A DNA stretch of 27,862 nt from ZC4RG17 sp036259475 (GTDB lineage Bacteria > Actinomycetota > Acidimicrobiia > Spongiisociales > ZC4RG35). Location of the stretch: positions 1 to 27,862 of the forward strand of contig DATABS010000019.1 in NCBI GenBank assembly GCA_036259475.1. Direction: 5' to 3'. This document shows positions 1-7,166 of this stretch, one piece after another. The translations under genes and the position numbers were made by a program. Numbering within the stretch: position 1 is the first letter of the stretch; each line of letters opens with the position of its first letter. The notes beneath the pieces are model-generated. The model worked only from the letters and a program-made list of their open reading frames with translations, was not told where the DNA came from and did not search any database.

Positions 1-19
1 AGGCCGGGATGCGGTCGGA

Positions 20-1189
20 TTACTGGCCGCAGCCCATGGCGGCGGCCTCTTCCAGGTAGCTGGTGTCGACGACGGCCTCAACGTCGACCGGCTGAGAGAT
101 GTCGCCGGTCTCCACCATGGCCTCCATCAGACCTTGCATGCCTCTCGTCGATAGCACCTCACCAGGATCGGTCGGGTACATGCCAACCTCGATGGCGAAG
201 TCGTAGAGCTCACCGATCGCGTTCTCATCGGCACCTTCGATGAGTTCGAGGCCGTAGTCGATGAACCGCTGCCGGTCCTCCTGGGCCCACTCGTTCGCCT
301 CCAGGTTGGCGCAGGCCACTCCCAAGGCGGCGTCCGGGTTCTCCGTCCAGAACTCGGCGAGCCCGAAGTAGACCGAGGACGGATAGTCCGGAACCGTCTC
401 GGCCAACCGTACGACGATCTGGGCCTCATCGGTCTGCGACGCCAGCTGGAACCAGTCGTCGACTCCGATCGTGGCGGCATCCACGTTTCCGGAGAGCATG
501 GCGGCGGCCCGGTCGGGGCTGCCGCCCACCTGAACGAAGTTCACGTCGGATTCGGGGTCGATGCCCTCGTCCTCGAGCACGAAGCGGGTCAGCAACGCGT
601 CGAAGCCCGCCGGTCCCGACATGCCGATCGTCGCACCGGCCAGGTCGGCCACGGTGGTGATGTCACCGGTGGCGACGAGGACATACTCCTGTTTCGCCAC
701 GAGGCTTCCAATGCCGACCGGCGTCGCTCCTTCGGCGGCGCCGAGTATCAACTCGTCGGCGCCGTGAGGGGCCAGGTTGGTCTGTCCCGCTACGAGCGCC
801 TGCACGCCCGGAATGTTGGTGAGAGTCACCGGCTCCACCGTGGCTCCCCATTCCTCCAGCAGATCGAAGGCATAGAACTGGGGGATCAGCAGCGCCGAGG
901 CTTGTGACGTGCTCGGGATGTACTCGATGCCGCTCAAGTCGACCCGGGCCTCGCCCCCGCCTTCGCCGGCGGTGGTATCGGTGGTCTCCGTCGGGATTGT
1001 GGTCGTCGCATCCTCGGCCGGAGCGGACGTCGTAGTCTCCTCTGCGGGAGCCTCCGTAGTCGTCGCATCGCCGGCCGGGGCAGCCGTGGTGTCGGTGGTT
1101 TCGTCGTCGCCACAGGCAGCCACGACGAGCACCATCACGACCAGCACCGCGAGCCAGTGCCATCCCCGCTGATTTGATCTTCGCATCAT
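20..1189 (-). CDS. ABC importer substrate-binding lipoprotein, NMT1/SsuA/TauA type
   Basis: Extracytoplasmic binding protein of a nitrate/sulfonate/pyrimidine-type ABC importer, 389 aa. The N-terminus has basic residues, a hydrophobic stretch (about residues 12-25) and a lipobox ending VVAAC, so Cys26 is the predicted lipidation site. A Thr/Ala/Glu-rich spacer follows to about residue 75. The mature part has the layout of this fold: a first lobe with a VxALVAGQ segment, a TTVADLAGATIGM segment typical of NMT1-like proteins, and a final aromatic/acidic helix. An AGAGGAG purine tract lies about 12 bases upstream of the first of two adjacent ATG codons. It is the last gene of a minus-strand set, 65 bp after the permease. 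The ligand cannot be read from sequence; the neighbouring FAH and amidohydrolase genes suggest a carboxylated ring compound (inference). Confidence 0.88.
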   Translation of the reverse strand: MMRRSNQRGWHWLAVLVVMVLVVAACGDDETTDTTAAPAGDATTTEAPAEETTTSAPAEDATTTIPTETTDTTAGEGGGEARVDLSGIEYIPSTSQASALLIPQFYAFDLLEEWGATVEPVTLTNIPGVQALVAGQTNLAPHGADELILGAAEGATPVGIGSLVAKQEYVLVATGDITTVADLAGATIGMSGPAGFDALLTRFVLEDEGIDPESDVNFVQVGGSPDRAAAMLSGNVDAATIGVDDWFQLASQTDEAQIVVRLAETVPDYPSSVYFGLAEFWTENPDAALGVACANLEANEWAQEDRQRFIDYGLELIEGADENAIGELYDFAIEVGMYPTDPGEVLSTRGMQGLMEAMVETGDISQPVDVEAVVDTSYLEEAAAMGCGQ

Positions 1190-1254
1190 GATCGATCGCT
1201 TCTCCTCTTTGTTCTGCCCGGGAATTTCCCTGAGCTCAGCGACACCACCGGGCT

Positions 1255-2040
1255 CTATGTCGTCGCTGAGACCCTCCAGAAATGAACGCGCTTCTCTATG
1301 TATCCGAAGAGCTTGGTGAGACCGATTCCGAGGAGCGGCAGGGGCAGGATCGCGGCCATGAGGAAATCGGTCCGGAACACCGCTCCATACGACGAGATCA
1401 GGGCGCCTATCCCGCTGAGACGCAGATAGACCTCCGCGATCGCCATGCCTACGACTCCTCGCCCGATCCCGAGCCGGATTCCGGCGAGGATGAACGGGAT
1501 GGCGGCGGGGACAACGACCCGCCGCAGCATGCCGAACTCGCTCGAGACTCCGAAGGCGGTGGCGACTTCGGTGAGATCGGGGGGAGCATCCCGGACGCCG
1601 GTGTATGTGTTGATGAGGATCGGGAAGAAGGAGGAGAGGAAGACGACGATCACCCGTCCCAGAAGTCCGAAGCCGAACCAGATCAGCACCAGAGGCACGA
1701 GGGCGACTACCGGCAGGGCGTAGAGGCCGTTGAAATAGGGGCTGAAGGTGCGATCCATGAGCCGGTAGCGGCCCACCACTATCCCGAAGAAGACTCCGAG
1801 CGCCACCGCGGTGGTGAACCCGATCGCCAGCAGTTGGAGGCTCTCCAGCAACGCCGGGATCAAGGAGCCATCCACGATGATGGACACCAGGGCGCCGAAG
1901 ACGGCGGTGGGACCGGGCAGTAGCACCGGCTCATCGAGGACATTTGCGTAGATCTGCCAGGCGGCGAACAGCACCAGGGCGAAGAACAGATGGCGGAGCC
2001 AGATGCGCTCGGTCAGGCTGTGCCACCCCGCCTCAATCAT
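1255..2040 (-). CDS. ABC importer permease, SsuC/TauC type
   Basis: Inner-membrane permease of a BPD-type importer, 261 aa, normal for the SsuC/TauC/NrtB family. About six hydrophobic segments are visible. The cytoplasmic EAA loop that contacts the ATPase lies around EVATAFGVSSEF through VVVPAAIPFI, followed by the GIRLGIGRG segment. The open frame extends upstream inside the ATPase gene, but the chosen ATG (2040-2038) overlaps the ATPase stop by 8 bases, fits translational coupling, and begins just before the first membrane segment. It works with the ATPase upstream and the lipoprotein downstream. The family call is secure; the substrate is unknown. Confidence 0.88.
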   Translation of the reverse strand: MIEAGWHSLTERIWLRHLFFALVLFAAWQIYANVLDEPVLLPGPTAVFGALVSIIVDGSLIPALLESLQLLAIGFTTAVALGVFFGIVVGRYRLMDRTFSPYFNGLYALPVVALVPLVLIWFGFGLLGRVIVVFLSSFFPILINTYTGVRDAPPDLTEVATAFGVSSEFGMLRRVVVPAAIPFILAGIRLGIGRGVVGMAIAEVYLRLSGIGALISSYGAVFRTDFLMAAILPLPLLGIGLTKLFGYIEKRVHFWRVSATT

Positions 2041-2848
2041 CGGAGAGGACCTCCTTCTCGTGCTCCAGGTCCTCGCGAAGCATTTGCCAGATTTCGTGGC
2101 GCACCTCGGTGAAGTTCTTCTCGGCCCGGACGTCGTAGGACCAGCGGGGGCGAGGGAGATCGACATCGATCGATTTCCGGATCCTTCCGGGCCCGCGGGT
2201 GAGTACGACCACCCGGTCCGCCAATGTGACCGCCTCATCGAGGTCGTGGGTCACGAACATCACCGTCTTGCCCGAGTCGGCCCACAATCTGAGCAGCTCT
2301 TCCTGCATGAGCTCGCGGGTCTGGGCGTCGATCGCGCCGAAAGGCTCGTCCATGAGCAGGATCTCGGGATCGGTGGAGAGAGCCCGTGCTAGCCCGACTC
2401 TTTGCTGCATTCCCCCTGAGAGCTGATGAGGCATGGCGTCCTCGAAGCCGGCCAAACCGACCTTGTCGATGAACGCTCGTGCTACTTCGTCGGCTTGGGC
2501 TTGGTCCATCTTGCGGACGAGCAAGGGAAACTTGACGTTCTCGAGGACGTTCTTCCAGGGGAAGAGCCCGAAGCTCTGGAACACCATGGCCCGTTCCCGA
2601 CCCGGACCCTGGATCGGCGTGCCGTCGATCCTGACTTCGCCACCGTCGATGGAGATCAGGCCGGCGACGATCCGTAGCAGGGTGGTCTTCCCACAACCGC
2701 TGGGGCCGATCACCGAGACGAACTCGCCCTCGGCGATTGCGAGGTCGACGCCGTCCAGAGCCAGCAGCTCGTGCGACCTACCCTTCTTCTCCCAGCGAAA
2801 CCGCTTCACCACGTTCCGCACGTCGACCTTGGGCCCTGATTCGGTCAT
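2033..2848 (-). CDS. ABC importer ATPase, SsuB/TauB type
   Basis: ATP-hydrolysing subunit of the importer, 271 aa. Visible motifs in order: Walker A GPSGCGKT (48-55), Q-loop Gln91, the FPWKNV segment typical of the SsuB/TauB group, signature LSGGMQQR (143-150), Walker B ILLMDEP (163-169) and switch His201 (VTHDLDEA). All catalytic residues are present. It is the first gene of the minus-strand operon, divergent from the FAH-type hydrolase with 74 bp between them. No Shine-Dalgarno sequence precedes the ATG, but a TAAGAT box lies 7 bases upstream, so a leaderless mRNA is likely. Confidence 0.92.
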   Translation of the reverse strand: MTESGPKVDVRNVVKRFRWEKKGRSHELLALDGVDLAIAEGEFVSVIGPSGCGKTTLLRIVAGLISIDGGEVRIDGTPIQGPGRERAMVFQSFGLFPWKNVLENVKFPLLVRKMDQAQADEVARAFIDKVGLAGFEDAMPHQLSGGMQQRVGLARALSTDPEILLMDEPFGAIDAQTRELMQEELLRLWADSGKTVMFVTHDLDEAVTLADRVVVLTRGPGRIRKSIDVDLPRPRWSYDVRAEKNFTEVRHEIWQMLREDLEHEKEVLSDD

Positions 2849-2855
2849 CGCACAT

Positions 2856-2861
2856 ATCTTA
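2856..2861 (-). promoter_or_regulatory. Candidate -10 box for a leaderless ATPase transcript
   Basis: On the minus strand TAAGAT (a TANNNT box) is followed by 7 bases and then the ATPase ATG at 2848, which puts the expected transcription start at or next to the start codon. No purine-rich ribosome site is present. Leaderless mRNAs with this spacing are common in actinobacteria (established). No clear -35 box was found. Confidence 0.4.
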
Positions 2862-2872
2862 TAGCATATAAT
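2859..2872 (+). promoter_or_regulatory. Divergent promoter with inverted repeat and perfect TATAAT
   Basis: TTATA (2859-2863), GCA, TATAA (2867-2871) form a perfect 5+5 inverted repeat. TATAAT (2867-2872) is a consensus -10 box for the plus-strand FAH gene, about 50 bases before its TTG start. The repeat also overlaps the minus-strand TAAGAT box, so a bound regulator could control both the importer and the hydrolase pair. No regulator gene is adjacent. Confidence 0.4.
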
Positions 2873-2922
2873 GAGACGCCGCTTCGGCGACAGGGTCGTG
2901 CGAGGAAGAGTCGGAGAGCATC

Positions 2923-3801
2923 TTGAGATTTGTCACATTCGAAGATGGCGCCGGAGTGCGGTTTGGTGTCCTCGAGGACGGCGCCGTTCGAGACGTGGTG
3001 GCCGCCGACCCTCGACTGCCCACCGATCTCCTAGACGTGATACGGGGCGGCCAAGCGTCTATCGACGGCATCGGGCAGACCCTGGAGTCCTCGGCCTTGC
3101 TCCCTGCCACCGGGATCCGGTTGCTGGCTCCGATCCCACAACCGCCCGGGAATGTCATCGCGGTGGGCCGCAACTACCGGGACCACGCTCAGGAGTTCAC
3201 CAAGTCGGGATTCGACGCCTCGGAGAAGGATGTGGTGCCGCCGCACCCGGTCATCTTCACCAAGGCGGGATCGTCCGTCATCGGCCCGGGGGCGCCGATC
3301 ATGATCAGCAACGACCCGACCAACACGACGGACTACGAGGGTGAACTCGGTGTGGTGATCGGAAAACCGACGCGATCGGTGTCACCCTCGCAGGTCCTCG
3401 ACCACATATTCGGCTACACGATCATCAACGACGTCACAGCCCGCGCCCTCCAGTCCCGTCACGTGCAGTGGTTCGTGGGAAAGAGCCCCGACACCTTCTG
3501 CCCGATGGGCCCATGCATCGTGACGAAGGACGAGATGCCGGACCTGTCTCAGACGCAGCTCCGAACCAATGTCAACGGGGAGACTCGTCAAGCGTTTTCG
3601 CTCTCGGACATGATCTTCGACATACCGACCCTGATCGCGACTCTCTCCGAGACCATGACCCTGAGACCCGGTGATGTGATCGCCACCGGTACGGGGACGG
3701 GGGTGGGGATCGGCTTCGACCCTCCCCGATTCTTGGAGAGCGGCGATGTGGTCGAGATCAGCGTTGACGGCATCGGCACGCTGTCCAATCCGGTGGAGTA
3801 G
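2923..3801 (+). CDS. Fumarylacetoacetate hydrolase family protein
   Basis: FAH-superfamily enzyme, 292 aa. Members hydrolyse or decarboxylate 2,4-dioxo acids or hydrate ring-cleavage products in the cytoplasm, using a divalent metal. Seen: GRNYRDHAQE (82-91) with His88, the segment KAGSSVIGPG, the metal-ligand pattern DYEGELG giving Glu139 and Glu141, INDVTAR with Asp170, KSPDTFCPMGP, and GDVIATGTGTGVG near the C-terminus. Length fits the family. The start is TTG at 2923, preceded by a GGAGAG tract; no ATG gives a better start. It lies 5 bp upstream of the amidohydrolase, so the two are probably co-transcribed. Family members act on several substrates (homoprotocatechuate, oxalocrotonate or acylpyruvate routes), and sequence alone does not decide among them. 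Confidence 0.88.
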   Translation: MRFVTFEDGAGVRFGVLEDGAVRDVVAADPRLPTDLLDVIRGGQASIDGIGQTLESSALLPATGIRLLAPIPQPPGNVIAVGRNYRDHAQEFTKSGFDASEKDVVPPHPVIFTKAGSSVIGPGAPIMISNDPTNTTDYEGELGVVIGKPTRSVSPSQVLDHIFGYTIINDVTARALQSRHVQWFVGKSPDTFCPMGPCIVTKDEMPDLSQTQLRTNVNGETRQAFSLSDMIFDIPTLIATLSETMTLRPGDVIATGTGTGVGIGFDPPRFLESGDVVEISVDGIGTLSNPVE

Positions 3802-3806
3802 CAGTC

Positions 3807-4871
3807 GTGTCGGTCACCGGGTGGGAGAGGTGGGCGGACCGTTGGGCGTTGGCACCGAAAACTCCTGCGTCCACGCTCACGGTCGACGTCCACAGCCACG
3901 TCAAGGTGCCGAAAGCCGCCGCCGAGGCGATGACTCGGTTCTCTCCCGAGCTCGACCCTCGATCGCTTTATTCCTCGCCGGAGACGAATTCGCTCAACCG
4001 AGCCTTCCACGAGAGTGTGGAAGATCGCTTCACCGATCCCCAGACGAGGCTGCGGGACATGGAAACGATGGGCGTAGACGTCCAGGCCTTGGCGCTGGCT
4101 CCGCCCCAGTACTTCTACTGGCTGGACGAGCCGACCGCCCGCGGGGTGGCGCGGATGCAGAACGATCACATCGCGGCGATCGTCCAAGAATGGCCGGATC
4201 GTTTCCGAGGGATCGGAACGCTGCCGTTGGCTCATCCGACGACAGCCGTGGCCGAGGCCGAGCGGCTCCACGGTGAGCTGGGTATGCGGGGAATCGAAAT
4301 CGGTACGGATGTCGTCGGCGCGGACCTCGACGACCCCAGGTTCGAGCCGATATGGGAGGCGGTCGCCGCCCTCGGTCTCGTGGTGATCCTCCACCCGGCT
4401 GGGTTCACCGAGGGGCGACGGTTCACCGACTACTACCTGGTCAACGTCATCGGCCTGCCACTCTCCTCGACGTTGGCAGTCACGCGGCTGATCCTGGGTG
4501 GCGTTTTCGAGCGACACCCGGGTCTGCGGATGGTCGTGGTGCACGGAGGGGGTTATCTCCCGTTCTACAGCGCCCGCACCGACCATGCCTTCCGGCACCG
4601 CCCGGAGATGCGGCGGCACATCGACCGGCTTCCCTCCGAGTATCTCGCCAACCTGTGGTTCGACTCGACCGTCTTTTCGGCCGACCTGCTAGAAACACTG
4701 GTTCGTGTCTATGGAGCGGACCGGGTGCTCATGGGGACCGATTACCCCTTCGACATGGGACAGGGAAATCCGCTCGACTTCATCGCATCGACCGACCTGA
4801 CCGAAGATGAACGGGCGCTGATCCTCGGCGAGAACGCCAACCAGCTCTTCGGATTCGGTCTCGGCCGGTAG
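3807..4871 (+). CDS. Amidohydrolase-2 / ACMSD-like metal-dependent hydrolase or decarboxylase
   Basis: TIM-barrel metal enzyme of the amidohydrolase_2 family, 354 aa, related to ACMSD and aromatic acid decarboxylases. The metal and catalytic pattern is complete: DVHSHV (His29, His31), VILHPAGF (His195), VVVHGGG (His245) and GTDYPF (Asp311). These match the H-x-H, H, H, D set of ACMSD. The GTG start at 3807 has a GGAG tract about 9 bases upstream and follows the FAH gene by 5 bp. With the FAH-fold enzyme and the divergent importer it suggests decarboxylation or hydrolysis of an imported cyclic acid (inference). It could equally be a hydrolase of a lactone or amide. Confidence 0.83.
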   Translation: MSVTGWERWADRWALAPKTPASTLTVDVHSHVKVPKAAAEAMTRFSPELDPRSLYSSPETNSLNRAFHESVEDRFTDPQTRLRDMETMGVDVQALALAPPQYFYWLDEPTARGVARMQNDHIAAIVQEWPDRFRGIGTLPLAHPTTAVAEAERLHGELGMRGIEIGTDVVGADLDDPRFEPIWEAVAALGLVVILHPAGFTEGRRFTDYYLVNVIGLPLSSTLAVTRLILGGVFERHPGLRMVVVHGGGYLPFYSARTDHAFRHRPEMRRHIDRLPSEYLANLWFDSTVFSADLLETLVRVYGADRVLMGTDYPFDMGQGNPLDFIASTDLTEDERALILGENANQLFGFGLGR

Positions 4872-4899
4872 CCACGGGCAGAGTCCGCCCGAGCGCGTA

Positions 4900-4932
4900 A
4901 CCTTGTGCTTCTATGCACCTTGTGCTTCTATG
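4900..4932 (+). promoter_or_regulatory. Tandem 16-bp element upstream of the first padR gene
   Basis: ACCTTGTGCTTCTATG occurs at 4900-4915 and again at 4917-4932, a period of 17 bp. The same 16 bases occur once more at 6706-6721 before the second padR gene. It ends 28 bp before the ATG at 4961. PadR proteins commonly autorepress by binding repeats near their own promoter (established), so this is a candidate operator. The identity of the three copies is seen; regulator binding is inferred. Confidence 0.6.
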
Positions 4933-4960
4933 TGTGCCGTTGCGTTCGGAAAGGCGGCCC

Positions 4961-5320
4961 ATGAACATCGACAAGGATCTGGTGGCGGCATCGGCCACGC
5001 CTTTGGTGCTGACGATTCTGGCGGAGGGGGAGAGCTACGGGTACGCCATCCTGAAGCGGGTTCGGGAGCTCTCCGACGGTGAGCTGGAATGGACCGACGG
5101 AATGCTCTACCCGCTGCTCCATCGTCTCCACCGGCTCGGCTACGTGAACAGGGAGTGGAGGGTCTCCGAGGAAGGGCGACGCCGGCGGTACTACTCCATC
5201 ACCGACGCCGGACAGTCGGCCCTGGCCGAGCACAAGCGGCAATGGGTGACGGTGGCCCGCACCCTCGGCGATGCCTGGGGCGGCGGCGATCTGCTGCGCC
5301 CGGCGTTCGGGAGGCTCTGA
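4961..5320 (+). CDS. PadR family transcriptional regulator (first copy)
   Basis: Winged-helix repressor of the short PadR-s2 type, 119 aa, expected to control the membrane protein that follows. Seen: N-terminal helix with ATPLVLTILAEGESYGYAI, the recognition segment DGMLYPLLHRLHRLG (46-60), the wing EEGRRRRYYSIT (70-81) and a C-terminal dimerisation helix ending near TLGDAWGG. The open frame begins at 4913, but that start lies inside the repeat element; ATG 4961 has a GGAAAGG tract at proper distance and starts where the family starts. Its stop is 2 bp before the GTG of the next gene. A close relative sits at 6759. Confidence 0.9.
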   Translation: MNIDKDLVAASATPLVLTILAEGESYGYAILKRVRELSDGELEWTDGMLYPLLHRLHRLGYVNREWRVSEEGRRRRYYSITDAGQSALAEHKRQWVTVARTLGDAWGGGDLLRPAFGRL

Positions 5321-5322
5321 CC

Positions 5323-6663
5323 GTGGAGCGGTTGGAGCTCGAGATCGGGGAGTGGCGATCGTTCGTCGAACAGAGCCCGGCGGTAGACGGTCTCGACGTC
5401 GAGGAACTGGAGGCGCATCTGCGGGATCAGATCGCCGATCTCACGGAGGCCGGCCTCTCCACCGACGAGGCGTTCCTGGTCGCGGTGAAGCGGATGGGCA
5501 GTGTCGACGAGCTGTCCCGGGAGTTCGCCCGCGAACACAGCGGACGGCTATGGAAGCAGTTCGTGCTTTCGGGAGACGAGGAGCGGCGCCAGCTCGACAT
5601 CCGATGGCCCGAGGCGCTTTGGTTCGCACTGGCGGCAGCCGTGACTGTCCAGATCGCCCGCCTGGCGGCAGGATTCCCCGGGGAGGAATCGTCGTGGCTC
5701 CTGCGCAACGCCGGCCTCATCGTGTTGCCCTTCCTCGCCGGCTACTTCGCCCGTCGTCGGAGGCTTTCCTTGCGTCAGGCGCTTCTGACGGCAGTTCCTT
5801 TCCTGCTCGCCGCCGCCGTGATCAACCTCTATCCCTTCGCCGAGGGGTCGGGAACCGAACTTCTGGCGGCGGCGCACCTGCCGGTCGTGTTGTGGCTGGT
5901 GGTCGCCTATCCGTACATGGGCGGCAGCCTGGGATCCCACGAGCGGCGGATGGACTTCGTCCGCTTCACGGGCGAGTGGTTCATCTACTACGCGCTCATC
6001 GCCCTCGGTGGGGGAGTGCTTATGGCCCTCACTGCCGGCATCCTCGACCCGGCGGGGATAGATGCCGAGCGAGTCATGGAATGGGTCTTGCCGCCGGCCG
6101 CGGCAGGTGCCGTGGTCGTCGCCGCTTGGCTGGTGGAGTCGAAACAGCGGGTCGTGGAGAACATGGCCCCTGTCCTTACCATGCTGTTCACGCCTCTGTT
6201 CGCGTTCATGTTGATCACTGCCGCCGTGGTGTATGCCCTCACCGGACTGGGAGGCGCCTTCGATCGTGAGGTCCTCGGAGTCTTCGATGCCATGTTGGTC
6301 GTGGTACTGGGCCTGGTCCTCTACGGGATGTCTGCGCGGGACCCGGCCCAGGGGCCGGGATGGATGGATCGCATCCAGCTGGGAGCCGTGGCCGGCGCTC
6401 TGCTCCTCGACCTGATGGTGCTCGGCGTCATGGTGGCCCGCATCGGCGAGCTCGGATTCACCCCCAATCGAACGGCGGCGCTCGGGCTCAATGTCGTGCT
6501 TCTCGTCAACCTGGTCGGGGCGGCGTGGCTGTCCAGCCGGTTCCTCGCCGGGCGCGCCACCTTCCACCGGCTCGAACGCTGGCAGACGACCTACCTTCCG
6601 GTCTTCGCTCTCTGGGCGGCGGCCGTCGTCTTGATACTTCCCCCGTTGTTTTCCTTCGGCTGA
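5323..6663 (+). CDS. Polytopic membrane protein with permease-prefix-like N-terminus
   Basis: 446 aa. The cytoplasmic N-terminal part (about 1-85) resembles the prefix domain found before PadR-linked membrane proteins: an acidic helix with LEAHLRDQIADL followed by GLSTDEAFLVAVKRMGSVDELSREFA. The rest is about ten to twelve hydrophobic segments joined by short loops, with no ATPase or enzyme motif. The start is GTG 5323, just 2 bp after the padR stop; the frame is open further upstream only because it shadows padR. PadR plus such a membrane protein is a recurring pair, probably responding to envelope stress or a membrane-active compound (inference). The function is unknown. Confidence 0.8.
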   Translation: MERLELEIGEWRSFVEQSPAVDGLDVEELEAHLRDQIADLTEAGLSTDEAFLVAVKRMGSVDELSREFAREHSGRLWKQFVLSGDEERRQLDIRWPEALWFALAAAVTVQIARLAAGFPGEESSWLLRNAGLIVLPFLAGYFARRRRLSLRQALLTAVPFLLAAAVINLYPFAEGSGTELLAAAHLPVVLWLVVAYPYMGGSLGSHERRMDFVRFTGEWFIYYALIALGGGVLMALTAGILDPAGIDAERVMEWVLPPAAAGAVVVAAWLVESKQRVVENMAPVLTMLFTPLFAFMLITAAVVYALTGLGGAFDREVLGVFDAMLVVVLGLVLYGMSARDPAQGPGWMDRIQLGAVAGALLLDLMVLGVMVARIGELGFTPNRTAALGLNVVLLVNLVGAAWLSSRFLAGRATFHRLERWQTTYLPVFALWAAAVVLILPPLFSFG

Positions 6664-6705
6664 TCAAGGCTCGTTTGCCGGTCCACCGGCCTTGACCTGC
6701 TGGAT

Positions 6706-6731
6706 ACCTTGTGCTTCTATGTACTTAGAAG
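6706..6731 (+). promoter_or_regulatory. Third copy of the PadR-linked 16-bp element, within an inverted repeat
   Basis: ACCTTGTGCTTCTATG is at 6706-6721. Its 3' part belongs to a perfect inverted repeat: CTTCTA (6714-6719), a 6-base spacer TGTACT, then TAGAAG (6726-6731). The repeat ends 27 bp before the ATG of the second padR gene, a typical operator position. The other two copies upstream of the first padR gene lack the TAGAAG arm but are in tandem. Confidence 0.6.
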
Positions 6732-6758
6732 TCTTAGGTGTTTGTGAACAGGAACGAC

Positions 6759-7166
6759 ATGCCCATCGACGATGATCTGACGGCGGCCGAGGCAACTCCT
6801 CTCGTCCTCGCCGTCCTCTCCGAAGGAGAGGGCCACGGCTACGCCATCCTCAAGCGGGTGCGCGAGTTATCTGGGGGCGAGCTCGCCTGGGCCGACGGAA
6901 TGCTCTATCCGTTGCTCCATCGCCTCCGCCGCCTCGGTTACGTGACGGCCGACTGGCGCGCGGAGGACGGGCGTCGCCGCCGCTTCTACGCCATCACGCC
7001 GACGGGCCGCGGAGCCGGCTCGGTGCGACGCCGGAGCGGCACCGAGACCGAGCCGTCGGGCGGCGTCGGGAGTGGGGCATTGGCAAGTTCTCGATCTCAT
7101 CCGGTCCGGAGGCGCCGTCGGAACCGTCGACTCTCGTGCCCGCGGCCGGCGCTGGTCGGCTCATGA
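6759..7166 (+). CDS. PadR family regulator (second copy), C-terminus possibly frameshifted
   Basis: The first about 85 residues are a clear PadR winged helix, close to the copy at 4961: ATPLVLAVLSEGEGHGYAI, ADGMLYPLLHRLRRLG and EDGRRRRFYAITPTG. After ITPTG, where the relative continues into its dimerisation helix, the frame turns into a Gly/Arg/Ser-rich tail of about 50 residues with no PadR likeness and weaker G/C bias at third positions. The frame of the downstream ATPase is open through the same stretch (about 7008-7163), has stronger third-position G/C bias, and reads RRREW. A -1 shift near 7005-7015, real or from sequencing, is possible. As it stands, the stop overlaps the ATPase start as ATGA. 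The chosen ATG has AGGA upstream. It likely represses the exporter that follows. Confidence 0.72.
   Translation: MPIDDDLTAAEATPLVLAVLSEGEGHGYAILKRVRELSGGELAWADGMLYPLLHRLRRLGYVTADWRAEDGRRRRFYAITPTGRGAGSVRRRSGTETEPSGGVGSGALASSRSHPVRRRRRNRRLSCPRPALVGS

Noticed and set aside
3588..4619. 343-aa minus-strand open frame across the FAH and amidohydrolase genes
   Set aside because: Antisense shadow of genes with full metal-ligand patterns; composition is Arg/His/Pro-rich with no fold signal.
4900..6731. The 16-bp repeats as a mobile element or CRISPR-like array
   Set aside because: Only three copies, all directly upstream of padR genes, no spacer pattern and no transposase or cas gene; a regulatory site fits better.
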